Shown here: positions 18,988 to 28,686 of the stretch, in pieces
Layout of the letters: each line of letters begins with the position of its first letter
How positions within the stretch are numbered: position 1 is the stretch's first letter
NCBI GenBank assembly: GCA_036378155.1
Contig: DASUXA010000030.1
Location: 1 to 64,000 of the forward strand
DNA from: DASUXA01 sp036378155
Lineage (GTDB): Bacteria; Actinomycetota; Actinomycetes; Mycobacteriales; Micromonosporaceae
DNA: 64,000 bases
Direction of reading: 5' to 3'
Notes under the pieces: model-generated
Seen by the model: the letters and a program-made list of their open reading frames with translations, nothing else
The model's database searches: none
What the model was told of the DNA's origin: nothing
Program-made: the position numbers and the translations under genes

Positions 18988-19248
18988 ATGGGCAAGCTCG
19001 CGTACAAGCCGGTCGGGCTGCTGCTGGGATTGGCCGCGGGTCTGGTCGCCGGCGCGTTGTTCCGGCAGACCTGGAAGCTCGTGTCCGGCGAGCCCGACGC
19101 GCCCAGCGCCGACGACGAGGATCGCGGGTGGTCCGAAGTGCTCGCCGCGGCGGCGTTGCAGGGCGCCATCTTCGCCGTGGTCAGGGCGGCTGTCGACCGC
19201 GCCGGGCGCAGCGGGACCCGACGGCTGACCGGGGAGTGGCCGGACTGA
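18988..19248 (+). CDS. DUF4235 membrane protein
   Basis: An 86-aa protein matching the DUF4235 pattern: a membrane helix at YKPVGLLLGLAAGLVAGALF, an acidic linker (SADDEDRGW) and a second hydrophobic segment EVLAAAALQGAIFAVVRA. GAGG lies at normal spacing before the ATG 18988; GTG 18985 is the alternative. The function of the family is unknown. The 170 bp before it hold no gene. Confidence 0.88.
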   Translation: MGKLAYKPVGLLLGLAAGLVAGALFRQTWKLVSGEPDAPSADDEDRGWSEVLAAAALQGAIFAVVRAAVDRAGRSGTRRLTGEWPD

Positions 19249-19289
19249 GCCGCCCACCCGTCCAGCCGGGAACCGACTGTCGCGGTGCC

Positions 19290-19347
19290 CGTCGGCGATA
19301 GCCGACGACGATGATGCGTCGCCCGTCGGCGGCAGCCGACGGGCGAC
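19290..19347. terminator. Two related hairpins between convergent genes
   Basis: Hairpin 1 (19290-19307) has a 7-bp stem with loop GATA; hairpin 2 (19318-19347) has a 13-bp perfect stem with loop GGCA. Both contain CGTCGGC facing GCCGACG, so one probably arose by duplication of the other. They separate the DUF4235 gene from the O-methyltransferase gene and could stop transcription from both sides. Confidence 0.6.
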
Positions 19348-19353
19348 CCGCGC

Positions 19354-20007
19354 CTACTTCTTGCGCGCCAGCGTCATCCCGTCACCGATCGGCAGGATCA
19401 CCAGCTCGACCCGGTCGTCCGCGACCACGTGCTTGTTGAACTCGACGACCGCGTGGTCGTCGGGGCTCTCCGGCGCGAGTACCCGGCCCTTCCACAGCAC
19501 GTTGTCGACCAGGACGACCCCGCCGGACCGGACCCGGGGCACCAGCTCCGACCAGTACGTCAGGTATCCGGTCTTGTTCGCGTCGATGAACGCCAGGTCG
19601 ACGTGCGGCTCGGCGGGCATGGCGCGCAGGGTGTCCGCCGCTGGGCCGAGCCGCAGCTCGATGCGGTCGTCCACCCCGGCGCGCGCCCAGTACCGGCGGG
19701 CGATCGCGGTGTACTCCTCCGACACGTCGCAGCAGATCAGCTTGCCGTCGGCGGGCAGCCCGCGGGCGATCGCCAGCGCGGAGAACCCGGTGAACGTGCC
19801 GACCTCGACGGCGTACCGGGCGCCGCAGATCCGGGTCAGCAGGGTGAGCAGGCGCGCCTGCTCCGGCGCGACCTGCATCGAAGCCCGGTCGGGAACGCTC
19901 GCCTGGGTCTCCGCGATGAGATCACGCGCCAGCTCGTCCGGCGGTGTGCTGTGCGCCAGGAGGTAGTCGCGCAGCTCGTCGGTCAACGGGGTGGTTCTGT
20001 ACGTCAT
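19354..20007 (-). CDS. SAM-dependent O-methyltransferase
   Basis: A 217-aa class I methyltransferase of the caffeoyl-CoA/catechol O-methyltransferase family. The SAM-binding motif is AVEVGTFTGFSALAIA; AFIDANKTGY and VVLVDNVLWKG carry the metal- and substrate-site residues. The gene overlaps the end of maf by 4 bp (ATGA), so translation is likely coupled. The physiological acceptor is unknown; bacterial relatives methylate a wide range of catechols and natural products. Confidence 0.92.
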   Translation of the reverse strand: MTYRTTPLTDELRDYLLAHSTPPDELARDLIAETQASVPDRASMQVAPEQARLLTLLTRICGARYAVEVGTFTGFSALAIARGLPADGKLICCDVSEEYTAIARRYWARAGVDDRIELRLGPAADTLRAMPAEPHVDLAFIDANKTGYLTYWSELVPRVRSGGVVLVDNVLWKGRVLAPESPDDHAVVEFNKHVVADDRVELVILPIGDGMTLARKK

Positions 20008-20663
20008 GTGCCGACGGTAGTGGCGGCGGTGGATGCGCTGTCGGGTGACCCCTGCCACAGGTCCGCGACCGATACACCGAACTCGGCGAGCAGCCGACGC
20101 AGCACCGGCATGGACAAGCCGACCACGGTACCGTGATCTCCTTCGATCCGCTCCACGAACGGGCTGCCCAGCCCGTCGATCGTGAACGCGCCCGCGACGC
20201 GTAGCGGCTCGCCCGTCGCGACGTACGCCTCGATCTCGTGATCGTCGAGGTCGGCGAAGTGCACCGTGGTACCGGACGCGGCTTCCGCCCGTTTGCCGGT
20301 GGACAGGTCGACCAGGCAGTGCCCCGTGTACAGGACGCCGGAGCGGCCACGCATCGCGTGCCAGCGCCCGACCGCCTCGGCGGCGGTGGTCGGTTTGCCG
20401 AACAGGTATCCGTCGAAAGCCAGCACCGAGTCGCAGCCGAGCACCAGGGTCGGCTCGGTCGAGCCCTGATCGCGCAGCCGCGCGGCGACCGCCTCGGCTT
20501 TGAGCCGGGCGAGGGTCAGGCTGAGTACCTCGGGGTCGGCGGAGTCGACCACCGACTCGTCGACGCCGCTCACGATGACCTCGGGATCGATGCCGGCGGC
20601 GCGCAGCAGGGTGCGCCGGGCCGGGCTGGACGAGGCGAGAACCAGGCGGGGTGCGTGCTTCAC
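20004..20663 (-). CDS. maf: Maf-like nucleoside triphosphate pyrophosphatase
   Basis: A 219-aa protein with the Maf/YhdE hallmarks: RLVLASSSPARRTLL at the N-terminus, the acidic ESVVDS segment, LVLGCDSVLAFDG and FGKPTTAAEA. Maf proteins hydrolyse non-canonical or modified nucleotides such as dTTP/UTP analogues and affect septum formation. GTG 20663 is the chosen start; GTG 20672, also in frame, cannot be excluded. It lies downstream of accE on the same strand, an order also known in Streptomyces. Confidence 0.93.
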   Translation of the reverse strand: MKHAPRLVLASSSPARRTLLRAAGIDPEVIVSGVDESVVDSADPEVLSLTLARLKAEAVAARLRDQGSTEPTLVLGCDSVLAFDGYLFGKPTTAAEAVGRWHAMRGRSGVLYTGHCLVDLSTGKRAEAASGTTVHFADLDDHEIEAYVATGEPLRVAGAFTIDGLGSPFVERIEGDHGTVVGLSMPVLRRLLAEFGVSVADLWQGSPDSASTAATTVGT

Positions 20664-20820
20664 GACAGGCACGTTACGACCCCGGACCCATCGACGCCGT
20701 GCCCGGGTCGATGGCAGGCGTCGGGGTGTCGGACATCGGCGACGGCCGCGCTCGTACCGGTCACCGGTCGCGTCGGGTCGCCGGTCGTGCCGGGTTACCG
20801 AGGTGGCGCCTCGGGTCGGG

Positions 20821-21027
20821 TCAGCGGGGCAGCGCCGAGGCGCGCCAGGCGTCGCGACCGAACCGGAACCCGGCGGTCGGGCGGGCGCTGCGAGCCCAGC
20901 GCGACACCGGCGGCTCGGGTGCCGGCGGCGTCTGTCGGGCACCCGACAGTACGACCGCGACCAGCGCCGCGACCTCCTCGGCGGTGGGTGTGCCGTGTAC
21001 CACCCGGATGATCGGCTCCTGCTCCAC
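20821..21027 (-). CDS. accE: Acyl-CoA carboxylase epsilon subunit
   Basis: A 68-aa protein recognised by IIRVVHGTPTAEEVAALVAVV at the start, a Pro-rich middle and a C-terminus containing SRWARSARP and WRASALPR, the pattern of actinobacterial AccE/PccE. This small subunit stabilises and stimulates the alpha/beta carboxylase complex. In Streptomyces it sits next to pccB; here six genes (about 4.8 kb) separate the two. The start codon faces the Ser/Thr kinase gene across 93 bp. Confidence 0.88.
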   Translation of the reverse strand: MEQEPIIRVVHGTPTAEEVAALVAVVLSGARQTPPAPEPPVSRWARSARPTAGFRFGRDAWRASALPR

Positions 21028-21120
21028 GCGTCGAGCATACGGTCGACGCCCTGCTCGCGAAGCGGGTGGTCATCGGGACCGATATGAATGTTGCACTGCC
21101 CGTTGGGTATCTTGACCCGG

Positions 21121-22914
21121 ATGTCGCCGACGCACACTCCGCTCGTAGCCGGGCGCTACCGACTGGTGCGGCCGCTCGGCGAGGGCGGCATGGGCCGGGT
21201 CTGGCTTGCCCGTGACGAGGTGCTGCACCGGGACGTCGCGATCAAGGAAGTCGTACCGCCCAGCGGGTTGACCGAGGCGGAACGCGAACAGCTCAGCGCG
21301 CGCAGTCTGCGCGAGGCGCGGGCGGTCGCGCGGCTGAGCCATCCGAACGTCGTACGCATCTACGACGTGGTCCGCAAGGACCAGTGGCCGCTGATCGTCA
21401 TGGAGTACGTGCCGTCCCGCTCGCTCGACCAGGTGATCCGCGAGGACGGTCCGATGCCGCCCGCCGACGCGGCCCGCATCGGGCTGGGCATCCTCGCGGC
21501 GCTGCGCGAGGCGCACCGGGCGGGGGTACTGCATCGCGACGTCAAACCCGGCAACGTGCTGCTCGGCGAGAACGGTCGGGTGGTACTGACCGACTTCGGG
21601 CTGGCCACGCTCGAGGGCGAGGCGAACGTCACCCGCAGCGGGCTGATCCTCGGCTCGCCGGCGTACATCGCGCCGGAGCGTGCCCGCGACGGTACCTCCG
21701 GTCCCGAGTCGGACCTGTGGTCGCTCGGCGCGACGATCTACGCGGCGGTCGAGGGGCACTCGCCGTACTCGCGTACGTCCGCCATCGCGACCCTCGCGGC
21801 GCTGGCGACGGAGGAACCGGAGCCGCCCACCCACGCCGGTCCGCTCCGACCGGTACTGAAGGGGCTGCTGCGCAAGGACCCGGCGGCCCGGATCGGGCTG
21901 GACGAAGCCGAACAACTGCTGCGCCGGGCACTGGACGGGCGGACCCGGCGTGCCTGGCGACTGCCCGGGCTGACCCGTGCCGCCGCGCCGGTCGAAGTCG
22001 CGGCAAATCCGCCGGTACGCCCGGAGCCCCCCACCAGCGTCGAGCCACAGGGCAAGGCGGACGTGCCGGCGGAGCCGGCACACGGGAGCACCCCGACCCC
22101 TGCCGCGCCACCGGGCGGGGACGCCGCCGTTCCCGTGGCTCCCGCTGCCGCGAATGCGAGCGCCCCCACCGACGCACACCGCGACGAGGAGCCGTCGCCG
22201 GTACCGGTCGGCGCGACGACCGTGCTGCCGGAGGGCGCCCCCGCTCCCGGCGGCGGATCGCGTCGCCGGACCGGTGTCATCCTCGGTGCCGCCGCCGTCG
22301 CGCTCGCCGTCCTCGCGGCCGTGATCGTCCTCGCCAACCACGGCGGTCCCGGCGGGTCGGCGACCGGTGCGCATACGCCGCAGCCCTCGCACGGCGGCGT
22401 GGCGTCGCCGAGCGGCGCGCCGTCCTCGCCCGCGCCCTCGGCGCAGACGCCCAGCCCGGCGACGCCCACCCTGCCCGCCGGCTGGCACTTCTACCACGAC
22501 CGCACCGGGTTCACTGTCGCGGTGCCGAACGACTGGTGGGTCGAGCGCCGCGGCACGATCGTCTACTTCCACGATCCGAACAGCGGCCGACTGCTCGGTA
22601 TCGACCAGACCGACCACCCGAAGCCGGACCCGGTCGCCGACTGGACGCGCCAGGAGCAGAGCCGGGTGTCAGGCGGCGACTTCCCGGACTACCAGCGCAT
22701 CGCCATCCGCTCCGTGGACTACGCGGAGAAGGCGGCCGACTGGGAGTTCGTTTACACGAACCGGGACGGCGTGCGCACCCACGTGATCAACCGGGGAGCC
22801 GTGTTCAACGACCACCTCGCGTACGGCATCTGGTGGTCCACACCGGATTCGCAGTGGGACGACAACCTCGACAACTTCCGGCTCGTCACGTCGACGTTCC
22901 AGCCTGCCGACTGA
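21121..22914 (+). CDS. Transmembrane Ser/Thr protein kinase
   Basis: A 597-aa kinase with an N-terminal catalytic domain (residues 10-275), a Pro/Ala-rich juxtamembrane region, a single membrane helix (about 385-407) and an extracytoplasmic C-terminal domain of about 140 residues after a Pro/Ser linker. Catalytic features: glycine loop GEGGMG (20-25), Lys42, HRDVKPGN with Asp141, DFG at 159-161. The outer domain (GWHFYHDRTGFTVAVPNDWW and onward) is a type repeatedly found on actinobacterial kinases and probably senses an envelope signal. The neighbouring carboxylase genes are not obvious targets. It is a paralogue of the kinase at the left edge. Confidence 0.95.
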   Translation: MSPTHTPLVAGRYRLVRPLGEGGMGRVWLARDEVLHRDVAIKEVVPPSGLTEAEREQLSARSLREARAVARLSHPNVVRIYDVVRKDQWPLIVMEYVPSRSLDQVIREDGPMPPADAARIGLGILAALREAHRAGVLHRDVKPGNVLLGENGRVVLTDFGLATLEGEANVTRSGLILGSPAYIAPERARDGTSGPESDLWSLGATIYAAVEGHSPYSRTSAIATLAALATEEPEPPTHAGPLRPVLKGLLRKDPAARIGLDEAEQLLRRALDGRTRRAWRLPGLTRAAAPVEVAANPPVRPEPPTSVEPQGKADVPAEPAHGSTPTPAAPPGGDAAVPVAPAAANASAPTDAHRDEEPSPVPVGATTVLPEGAPAPGGGSRRRTGVILGAAAVALAVLAAVIVLANHGGPGGSATGAHTPQPSHGGVASPSGAPSSPAPSAQTPSPATPTLPAGWHFYHDRTGFTVAVPNDWWVERRGTIVYFHDPNSGRLLGIDQTDHPKPDPVADWTRQEQSRVSGGDFPDYQRIAIRSVDYAEKAADWEFVYTNRDGVRTHVINRGAVFNDHLAYGIWWSTPDSQWDDNLDNFRLVTSTFQPAD

Positions 22915-22992
22915 CCCCGACCGCGGCGACTCGCCCGCATACCGCCGGTACCAGTGGGGTACCAGTGACCTGCGAGGCGAGGGAGGTCGACG

Positions 22993-23190
22993 ATGAGCTA
23001 CCGCAACCGCGCAGCCAAGCCGACGGCTCTGTTGTGGCTGTTCGTGGCCCTGATCGAGCTCGTCGTGCTGCCCGGTACCAGCCTGGCCGTGCTCGCCACG
23101 GTGGTGCTCGCGCTGGTCGCGACCGGGTGGGCGGCGCGCCGCACGCTCGGTCCGGTACCGGCACGCCAGCCGGTACGCCGGGGCCGGTGA
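22993..23190 (+). CDS. Small membrane protein of unknown function
   Basis: A 65-aa protein with two hydrophobic stretches separated by a short turn (LLWLFVALIELVVLPG and SLAVLATVVLALVATGW) and basic ends, so both termini are probably cytoplasmic. The GGGAGG ribosome-binding site at proper spacing supports that it is a real gene. I do not recognise the family. It may be co-transcribed with the upstream kinase gene, 78 bp away. Confidence 0.7.
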   Translation: MSYRNRAAKPTALLWLFVALIELVVLPGTSLAVLATVVLALVATGWAARRTLGPVPARQPVRRGR

Positions 23191-23200
23191 CGTGGCGCGG

Positions 23201-23935
23201 TCAGAGCGGCGCGCCGGCCAGCGCGGCGACGCCGAGCAGCGCGAGTACGCCGCCGACCGCCTGACTGAACCGGTACCCGTACCGCCAGATCTTCTCCGCG
23301 AAGATCACGACCGCGAGCAGCGCCATCAGCCACAGGTTCATCGCACCGAGCAGGACCAGTGCCGCCATCAGCCCCCAGCAGCAGCCGATGCAGTACCCGG
23401 CATGCCGCAACCCGACCCGCAGGTCCAGCAGCGGTCCGCGAAGCGCCGCGTAGTGCAGCAGGCTCGACACCGGCGACCGGCAGTGCCGCAGGCACGCCTG
23501 CTTCAGCGGGGTGAACTGGTACAGCCCGGCGACGCCGAGCAGCCCGGCGGTGACCAGCCGCGCGGTGCCCTGGTCCCGGTCGCCGAGCCGGTCGAGTCCG
23601 ACCGCCAGGGCGTACGCGGGCACCGCGACCGCCGTCCAGGCGACCAGGTACCCGGCGAGGAAGCCGACCGTGCGGGCGACGCGACGCACCCGACGGCGCT
23701 CCTGCCGGGCGATCATCCGCAGCCACGCCTGCGCGACCGGGGCGACCGAGGGCAGCATCATCGCCGCCATCATCGGCAGCCACGCCAGTACGAAGAACGC
23801 CGGACCCATCGCGGTCACCGGCATCATCGGGTCCATCCGGGTCGCCAGGTACGCCGTGGCGAGCCAGGCGACACCGGCGGCGAGCAGCAGCGGTACCCAG
23901 ACCCGGATCAGCCGGGCGGCACGCGGGGCGGTCAC
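23201..23935 (-). CDS. DUF2182 integral membrane protein
   Basis: A protein of about 244 aa with six or seven membrane helices. DUF2182 features seen: a Met-rich second helix (AWLPMMAAMMLPSVAP), the motif YQFTPLKQACLRHCRSP, and HAGYCIGCCWGLMAAL, in which Cys and His residues could bind metal. The GTG start overlaps the stop of the DUF1326 gene (GTGA), so the two are translationally coupled. The family is annotated as predicted metal-binding membrane proteins; its biochemistry is not known. Confidence 0.9.
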   Translation of the reverse strand: MTAPRAARLIRVWVPLLLAAGVAWLATAYLATRMDPMMPVTAMGPAFFVLAWLPMMAAMMLPSVAPVAQAWLRMIARQERRRVRRVARTVGFLAGYLVAWTAVAVPAYALAVGLDRLGDRDQGTARLVTAGLLGVAGLYQFTPLKQACLRHCRSPVSSLLHYAALRGPLLDLRVGLRHAGYCIGCCWGLMAALVLLGAMNLWLMALLAVVIFAEKIWRYGYRFSQAVGGVLALLGVAALAGAPL

Positions 23936-24534
23936 GCCGCCCATTGGAACGGCGCGGAGTGCGCGTTGCGCCCCTGGTTGTCGAGGTCGAGGCCGAAGGC
24001 TCGGATCCGGGCGCGGGTCGCGGTCGCGATGGTCACCGTCGGGTTCGGGGTGATCGTCATCCCGTTCAACGTGGCGACCTGGTCGCTGCCCGGCGACACG
24101 TAGTCCTCGATCTCGATGTCCAGCAGGTCGCCCATCTTCACCCGGTGGCTGCGCCCGTCGTCGGCGTACTCGATCGGTCCGCGTTCGAGTCCCACGACCT
24201 CGCCGACCAGGGCGGCGAGCGCTGCCGGCGGCCCGCCGAGCTGCCCGCCGAACACCTGCTGCAGCTTCTCCGCCTGCTGGTCGTTCGCGGCGCTGTCCAT
24301 GAACATGCCGACCCGCCAACCACCGTCGGCCATCAACCCGGGCGCGTCGCACAGCAGGCCGACGGTCAACCCGCCGACGTCGACGCCGTCGATCTCGCCG
24401 TCCTCGATGTGGTACAGGAAGGTGACCCGGCACCGCTCCTCGTCGGCGTGCATCGTCGCCGCCGAGACGGTGCAGGGACAGACCAGGTGACAGTTGCAGT
24501 TTTCGAAGTACGAGCCCTGGAGCCGCCAACTCAT
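23932..24534 (-). CDS. DUF1326 domain protein
   Basis: A 200-aa soluble protein beginning MSWRLQGSYFENCNCHLVCPCT, the Cys-rich start typical of DUF1326. The three cysteines in ENCNCHLVCPC and nearby acidic residues may form a metal site; that is inference. The ATG at 24534 is chosen because GGAAGG lies 9 nt upstream; GTG 24543 is possible. DUF1326 and DUF2182 genes are often neighbours, which suggests that they work together, though no function is established. Confidence 0.9.
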   Translation of the reverse strand: MSWRLQGSYFENCNCHLVCPCTVSAATMHADEERCRVTFLYHIEDGEIDGVDVGGLTVGLLCDAPGLMADGGWRVGMFMDSAANDQQAEKLQQVFGGQLGGPPAALAALVGEVVGLERGPIEYADDGRSHRVKMGDLLDIEIEDYVSPGSDQVATLNGMTITPNPTVTIATATRARIRAFGLDLDNQGRNAHSAPFQWAA

Positions 24535-24728
24535 CGCGCTCACCCTTCCGATCGACTCGTCGGATGTGCCGGGTGGAATGTGTCGCGTCTTTTCGGGTCA
24601 GCATGCCCCGACCGCGCCGCATCGAGTCGACAAATCCCGCGATTGCCCACGACCGGGTACCGGGCGTCCCGGTCCCGCCGCGCGCATGGCAAGCTACTGA
24701 CCTCAGTCGTCGACCTGGCGAGGATCGC

Positions 24729-25469
24729 GTGTCCCTCTCCCTGACCGACCTGTGGTACCGGGTGACCGGGCCGCAGCCCGACCCACCCAGGCTGCTCATC
24801 GCCGTGACGCTGCTGGTCGCGCTGCTCGTGGTGGTACCGCGACGACCCTGGCGACTGGCGCGCAACCTGGTCACCATCGCCCACGAGGGCGGTCACGCCC
24901 TGGTCGCGGTCCTCACCGGTCGCCGGCTGCGCGGCATCCGGCTGCACTCCGACACGTCGGGGCTGACGTTGTCGTCCGGGCGTCCGAGCGGGCTCGGCAT
25001 GGTGCTCAGCTTGTTCGCCGGGTACGTCGCGCCGTCGCTGATCGGGCTGGCGGGTGCGGCGCTGCTCGCGACCGGTCGGATCACGCTGCTGCTGTGGATC
25101 AGCCTCGCGCTGCTCGCCGCGATGCTGGTCATGATCCGCAACGGGTACGGCATCCTCGCCGTGGTGCTGACCGGCGCCGCGGTCTTCGCCGTGTCGTGGT
25201 ACGCCTCGCCCGCCGCCCAGGCGGCGTTCGCGTACGCCGGAGTGTGGTTCCTGCTGTTGGGCGGGGTACGACCGGTCGGCGAACTGCAGCGGCTGCGGCG
25301 ACGCGGCAGGGCACCGGATTCCGACGCCGACCAGTTGGCGCGGCTGACCCGGCTGCCCGGACTGTTCTGGGTGGCGCTGTTCGGGCTGGTCACCCTCGGC
25401 GCGTTGGCGCTCGGCGCGACGCTGCTCGCCGAGCCGCTGCTCGACGGTTCGCTGCTGCCGGGGGCGTGA
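24729..25469 (+). CDS. M50B-family membrane metalloprotease-like protein
   Basis: A protein of about 246 aa with at least five hydrophobic segments and the zinc-binding motif HEGGH (residues 52-56, in VTIAHEGGHALVAVLTGR) inside the second one, as in M50B/site-2 protease-like proteins. A second metal-ligand motif is not obvious to me, so catalytic activity is unproven. The GTG at 24729 is preceded by GAGGAT. It ends only 7 bp before the convergent Uma2-like gene. Confidence 0.87.
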   Translation: MSLSLTDLWYRVTGPQPDPPRLLIAVTLLVALLVVVPRRPWRLARNLVTIAHEGGHALVAVLTGRRLRGIRLHSDTSGLTLSSGRPSGLGMVLSLFAGYVAPSLIGLAGAALLATGRITLLLWISLALLAAMLVMIRNGYGILAVVLTGAAVFAVSWYASPAAQAAFAYAGVWFLLLGGVRPVGELQRLRRRGRAPDSDADQLARLTRLPGLFWVALFGLVTLGALALGATLLAEPLLDGSLLPGA

Positions 25470-25476
25470 GGCGCGG

Positions 25477-25785
25477 CTATCTGCCCGGTACGAGATCCAT
25501 CGGGTCGATCTCGACCTTGACCGGGTCGACCAGTCGCAGCGGCTGCCCCGGACGCCCGACGGCTTCCTGCGCGTACCGCCCGTCCTCCAGCCGGTACAAC
25601 CGAAGCGTCGCGGCGCCGTCCAGCACATTCGCCAGGCGGCGCGACACGTGCTGGTGCCATGGCGTTGGCGCAGGAGTCACGACCAGGCCGCCATCGAACA
25701 GTTCGATGCGGTCGAGCGTCTGTCCCAGGGCGAGGTAGTCCTCCTCGGTCCATGGCACGCCGTGGTACGCGACTGTCATGGCCAC
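25477..25785 (-). CDS. Uma2-family protein lacking its central nuclease core
   Basis: Only 102 aa, against about 180-200 for the family. The N-terminal half reads like Uma2 (TEEDYLALG, RIELFDGGLVVTPAPTPWHQHVSRRLANVL) and the last 40 residues also match (YRLEDGRYAQEAVG, VKVEIDPMDLV). The intervening segment, which normally carries the PD-(D/E)xK residues (motifs of the type PDLVVV and EVVSPS), is absent, and the join after DGAATLRLYRL keeps the frame. I read this as an internal in-frame deletion leaving an inactive remnant, or a truncated regulator; it could still be expressed. Confidence 0.75.
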   Translation of the reverse strand: MAMTVAYHGVPWTEEDYLALGQTLDRIELFDGGLVVTPAPTPWHQHVSRRLANVLDGAATLRLYRLEDGRYAQEAVGRPGQPLRLVDPVKVEIDPMDLVPGR

Positions 25786-25812
25786 CTCCGACGGAACCTC
25801 GCGATCAGTCTG

Positions 25813-27408
<1,596 letters not shown>

Positions 27409-27724
27409 GCCGGAATCGTAACGAGAACCGGCGGGATGGCACCCCGGCGGGCGGCGCGCGTCACCGAGCGACGCTCGGACACCGGCGGTTGCCCGGCCGG
27501 GGCGGGTGTGTCCCGACAGGTCGACACCCCTGGTGATGTACGTACACCACCACTGGTGTGGGCCCGAACCGGCATACCTCCTCGCCGGACGGCGCCATGT
27601 CGCGACTCGCGGCGATCGTCCGTTTCCGCGTCGCCTCCAACAGCCCCTCGGCCGCGCCCCCGACAGTCCGTCGCCCCCCGACAGCCCTGGGCCGCGTCAC
27701 CGCCCCGCAGCCTAGGCTGGCGGG
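27409..27724. promoter_or_regulatory. Divergent pccB-birA intergenic region
   Basis: A 316-bp gap that must hold promoters for both genes. Its one clear signal is the 22-bp near-palindrome at 27531-27552 with longer flanking similarity to the copy at 8520. I see no BirA-like biotin operator (the birA product lacks a DNA-binding domain) and no open frame that looks coding. Confidence 0.5.
27531..27552. repeat. Copy B of the GATGTACG palindromic repeat; operator-like
   Basis: TGGTGATGTACGTACACCACCA is a 22-bp palindrome but for one pair; its centre TGTACGTACA is perfect. Flanks on both sides resemble the flanks of copy A. The location between pccB and birA would suit a regulatory site for carboxylase and biotin-ligase expression. 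Confidence 0.6.
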
Positions 27725-28546
27725 ATGCGTGGCTCGCCGTACACCGACCTGGACCGTCCGCCGTTGCGCGAGGCGGCGCTGCGCGCCGCGCTGCTGGTAC
27801 CCGGCGGGCTGTGGACCGACCTGCGGGTGGTACCGGAGACCGGGTCGACCAACGCCGACGTCGCCGCCGCCGCTCAGGCGGGTACGCCCGAGGGGCTGGT
27901 GATCGTCGCCGAGCGGCAGAGCGCCGGGCGGGGTCGGCTGGGCCGGCGGTGGGAGTCCCCGCCGCGTGCCGGTCTGGCGTTCAGCGTGCTACTGCGACCG
28001 GCGGAGCACGGTGTACCGGCGGCTCGGCTGGGCTGGCTGCCGCTACTCACCGGCGTCGCCCTCGCCACCGCGGTCAGCCACGTCGCCGGCGTGGACGCCA
28101 CCGTGAAGTGGCCCAACGACCTGCTCGTGGACGACCGCAAGTGCGGCGGCATCCTCGCCGAGGCGGCGGGGCGTGCCGTGGTCGTCGGTACCGGGCTCAA
28201 CGTCACGTTGCGCCGCCACGAACTGCCCCGCCCCGACGCGACTTCGCTGGCGTTGGCGGGCGCGTCCGGTACCGATCGCGATCCGCTGCTGCGTGCCCTG
28301 CTGCGCACCTTGGAGAGCGCGTACCTGGACTGGTGCGACGCTGCCGGCGACGCCGAGGCGTGCGGGCTGCTCGCGGTGTACCGGATGCTGTGCGCCACGC
28401 TCGGGCGTACCGTTCGCGTCCACCTGCCCGGCGGCGACGAGCTCGTCGGCGAGGCGGTCGACATCGACGCGGACGGACACCTGGTGGTGGCGACCGCCGA
28501 CGGACCCCGCCCGGTCGCCGCCGGCGACGTCGTCCACGTCCGCTGA
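27725..28546 (+). CDS. birA: Biotin--[acetyl-CoA-carboxylase] ligase
   Basis: A 273-aa ligase that activates biotin with ATP and attaches it to the carrier lysine of AccA-type subunits. The biotin/AMP loop is AGRGRLGRRWESPP (GRGRLG at 68-73), and KWPNDLLVDDRKCGGIL (from 128) completes the active site. A small C-terminal SH3-like domain follows (about 225-273). There is no N-terminal helix-turn-helix, so it cannot act as the biotin repressor that E. coli BirA is. Its link to the nearby accA2, accE and pccB genes is functional and conserved in Actinobacteria. Confidence 0.95.
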   Translation: MRGSPYTDLDRPPLREAALRAALLVPGGLWTDLRVVPETGSTNADVAAAAQAGTPEGLVIVAERQSAGRGRLGRRWESPPRAGLAFSVLLRPAEHGVPAARLGWLPLLTGVALATAVSHVAGVDATVKWPNDLLVDDRKCGGILAEAAGRAVVVGTGLNVTLRRHELPRPDATSLALAGASGTDRDPLLRALLRTLESAYLDWCDAAGDAEACGLLAVYRMLCATLGRTVRVHLPGGDELVGEAVDIDADGHLVVATADGPRPVAAGDVVHVR

Positions 28547-28686
28547 CCACCTGCCGTGCCGTCGACGCCGCCGGTACGGACGCCTCCCGGCGACGCGCCG
28601 CTCGAATCCGACACTCGGCTGACAGCTTTGTTCGCCCGCAACCGATACCGTCTTCGCCGATATCTGTGAGGACGAAGGAGGTTGGT

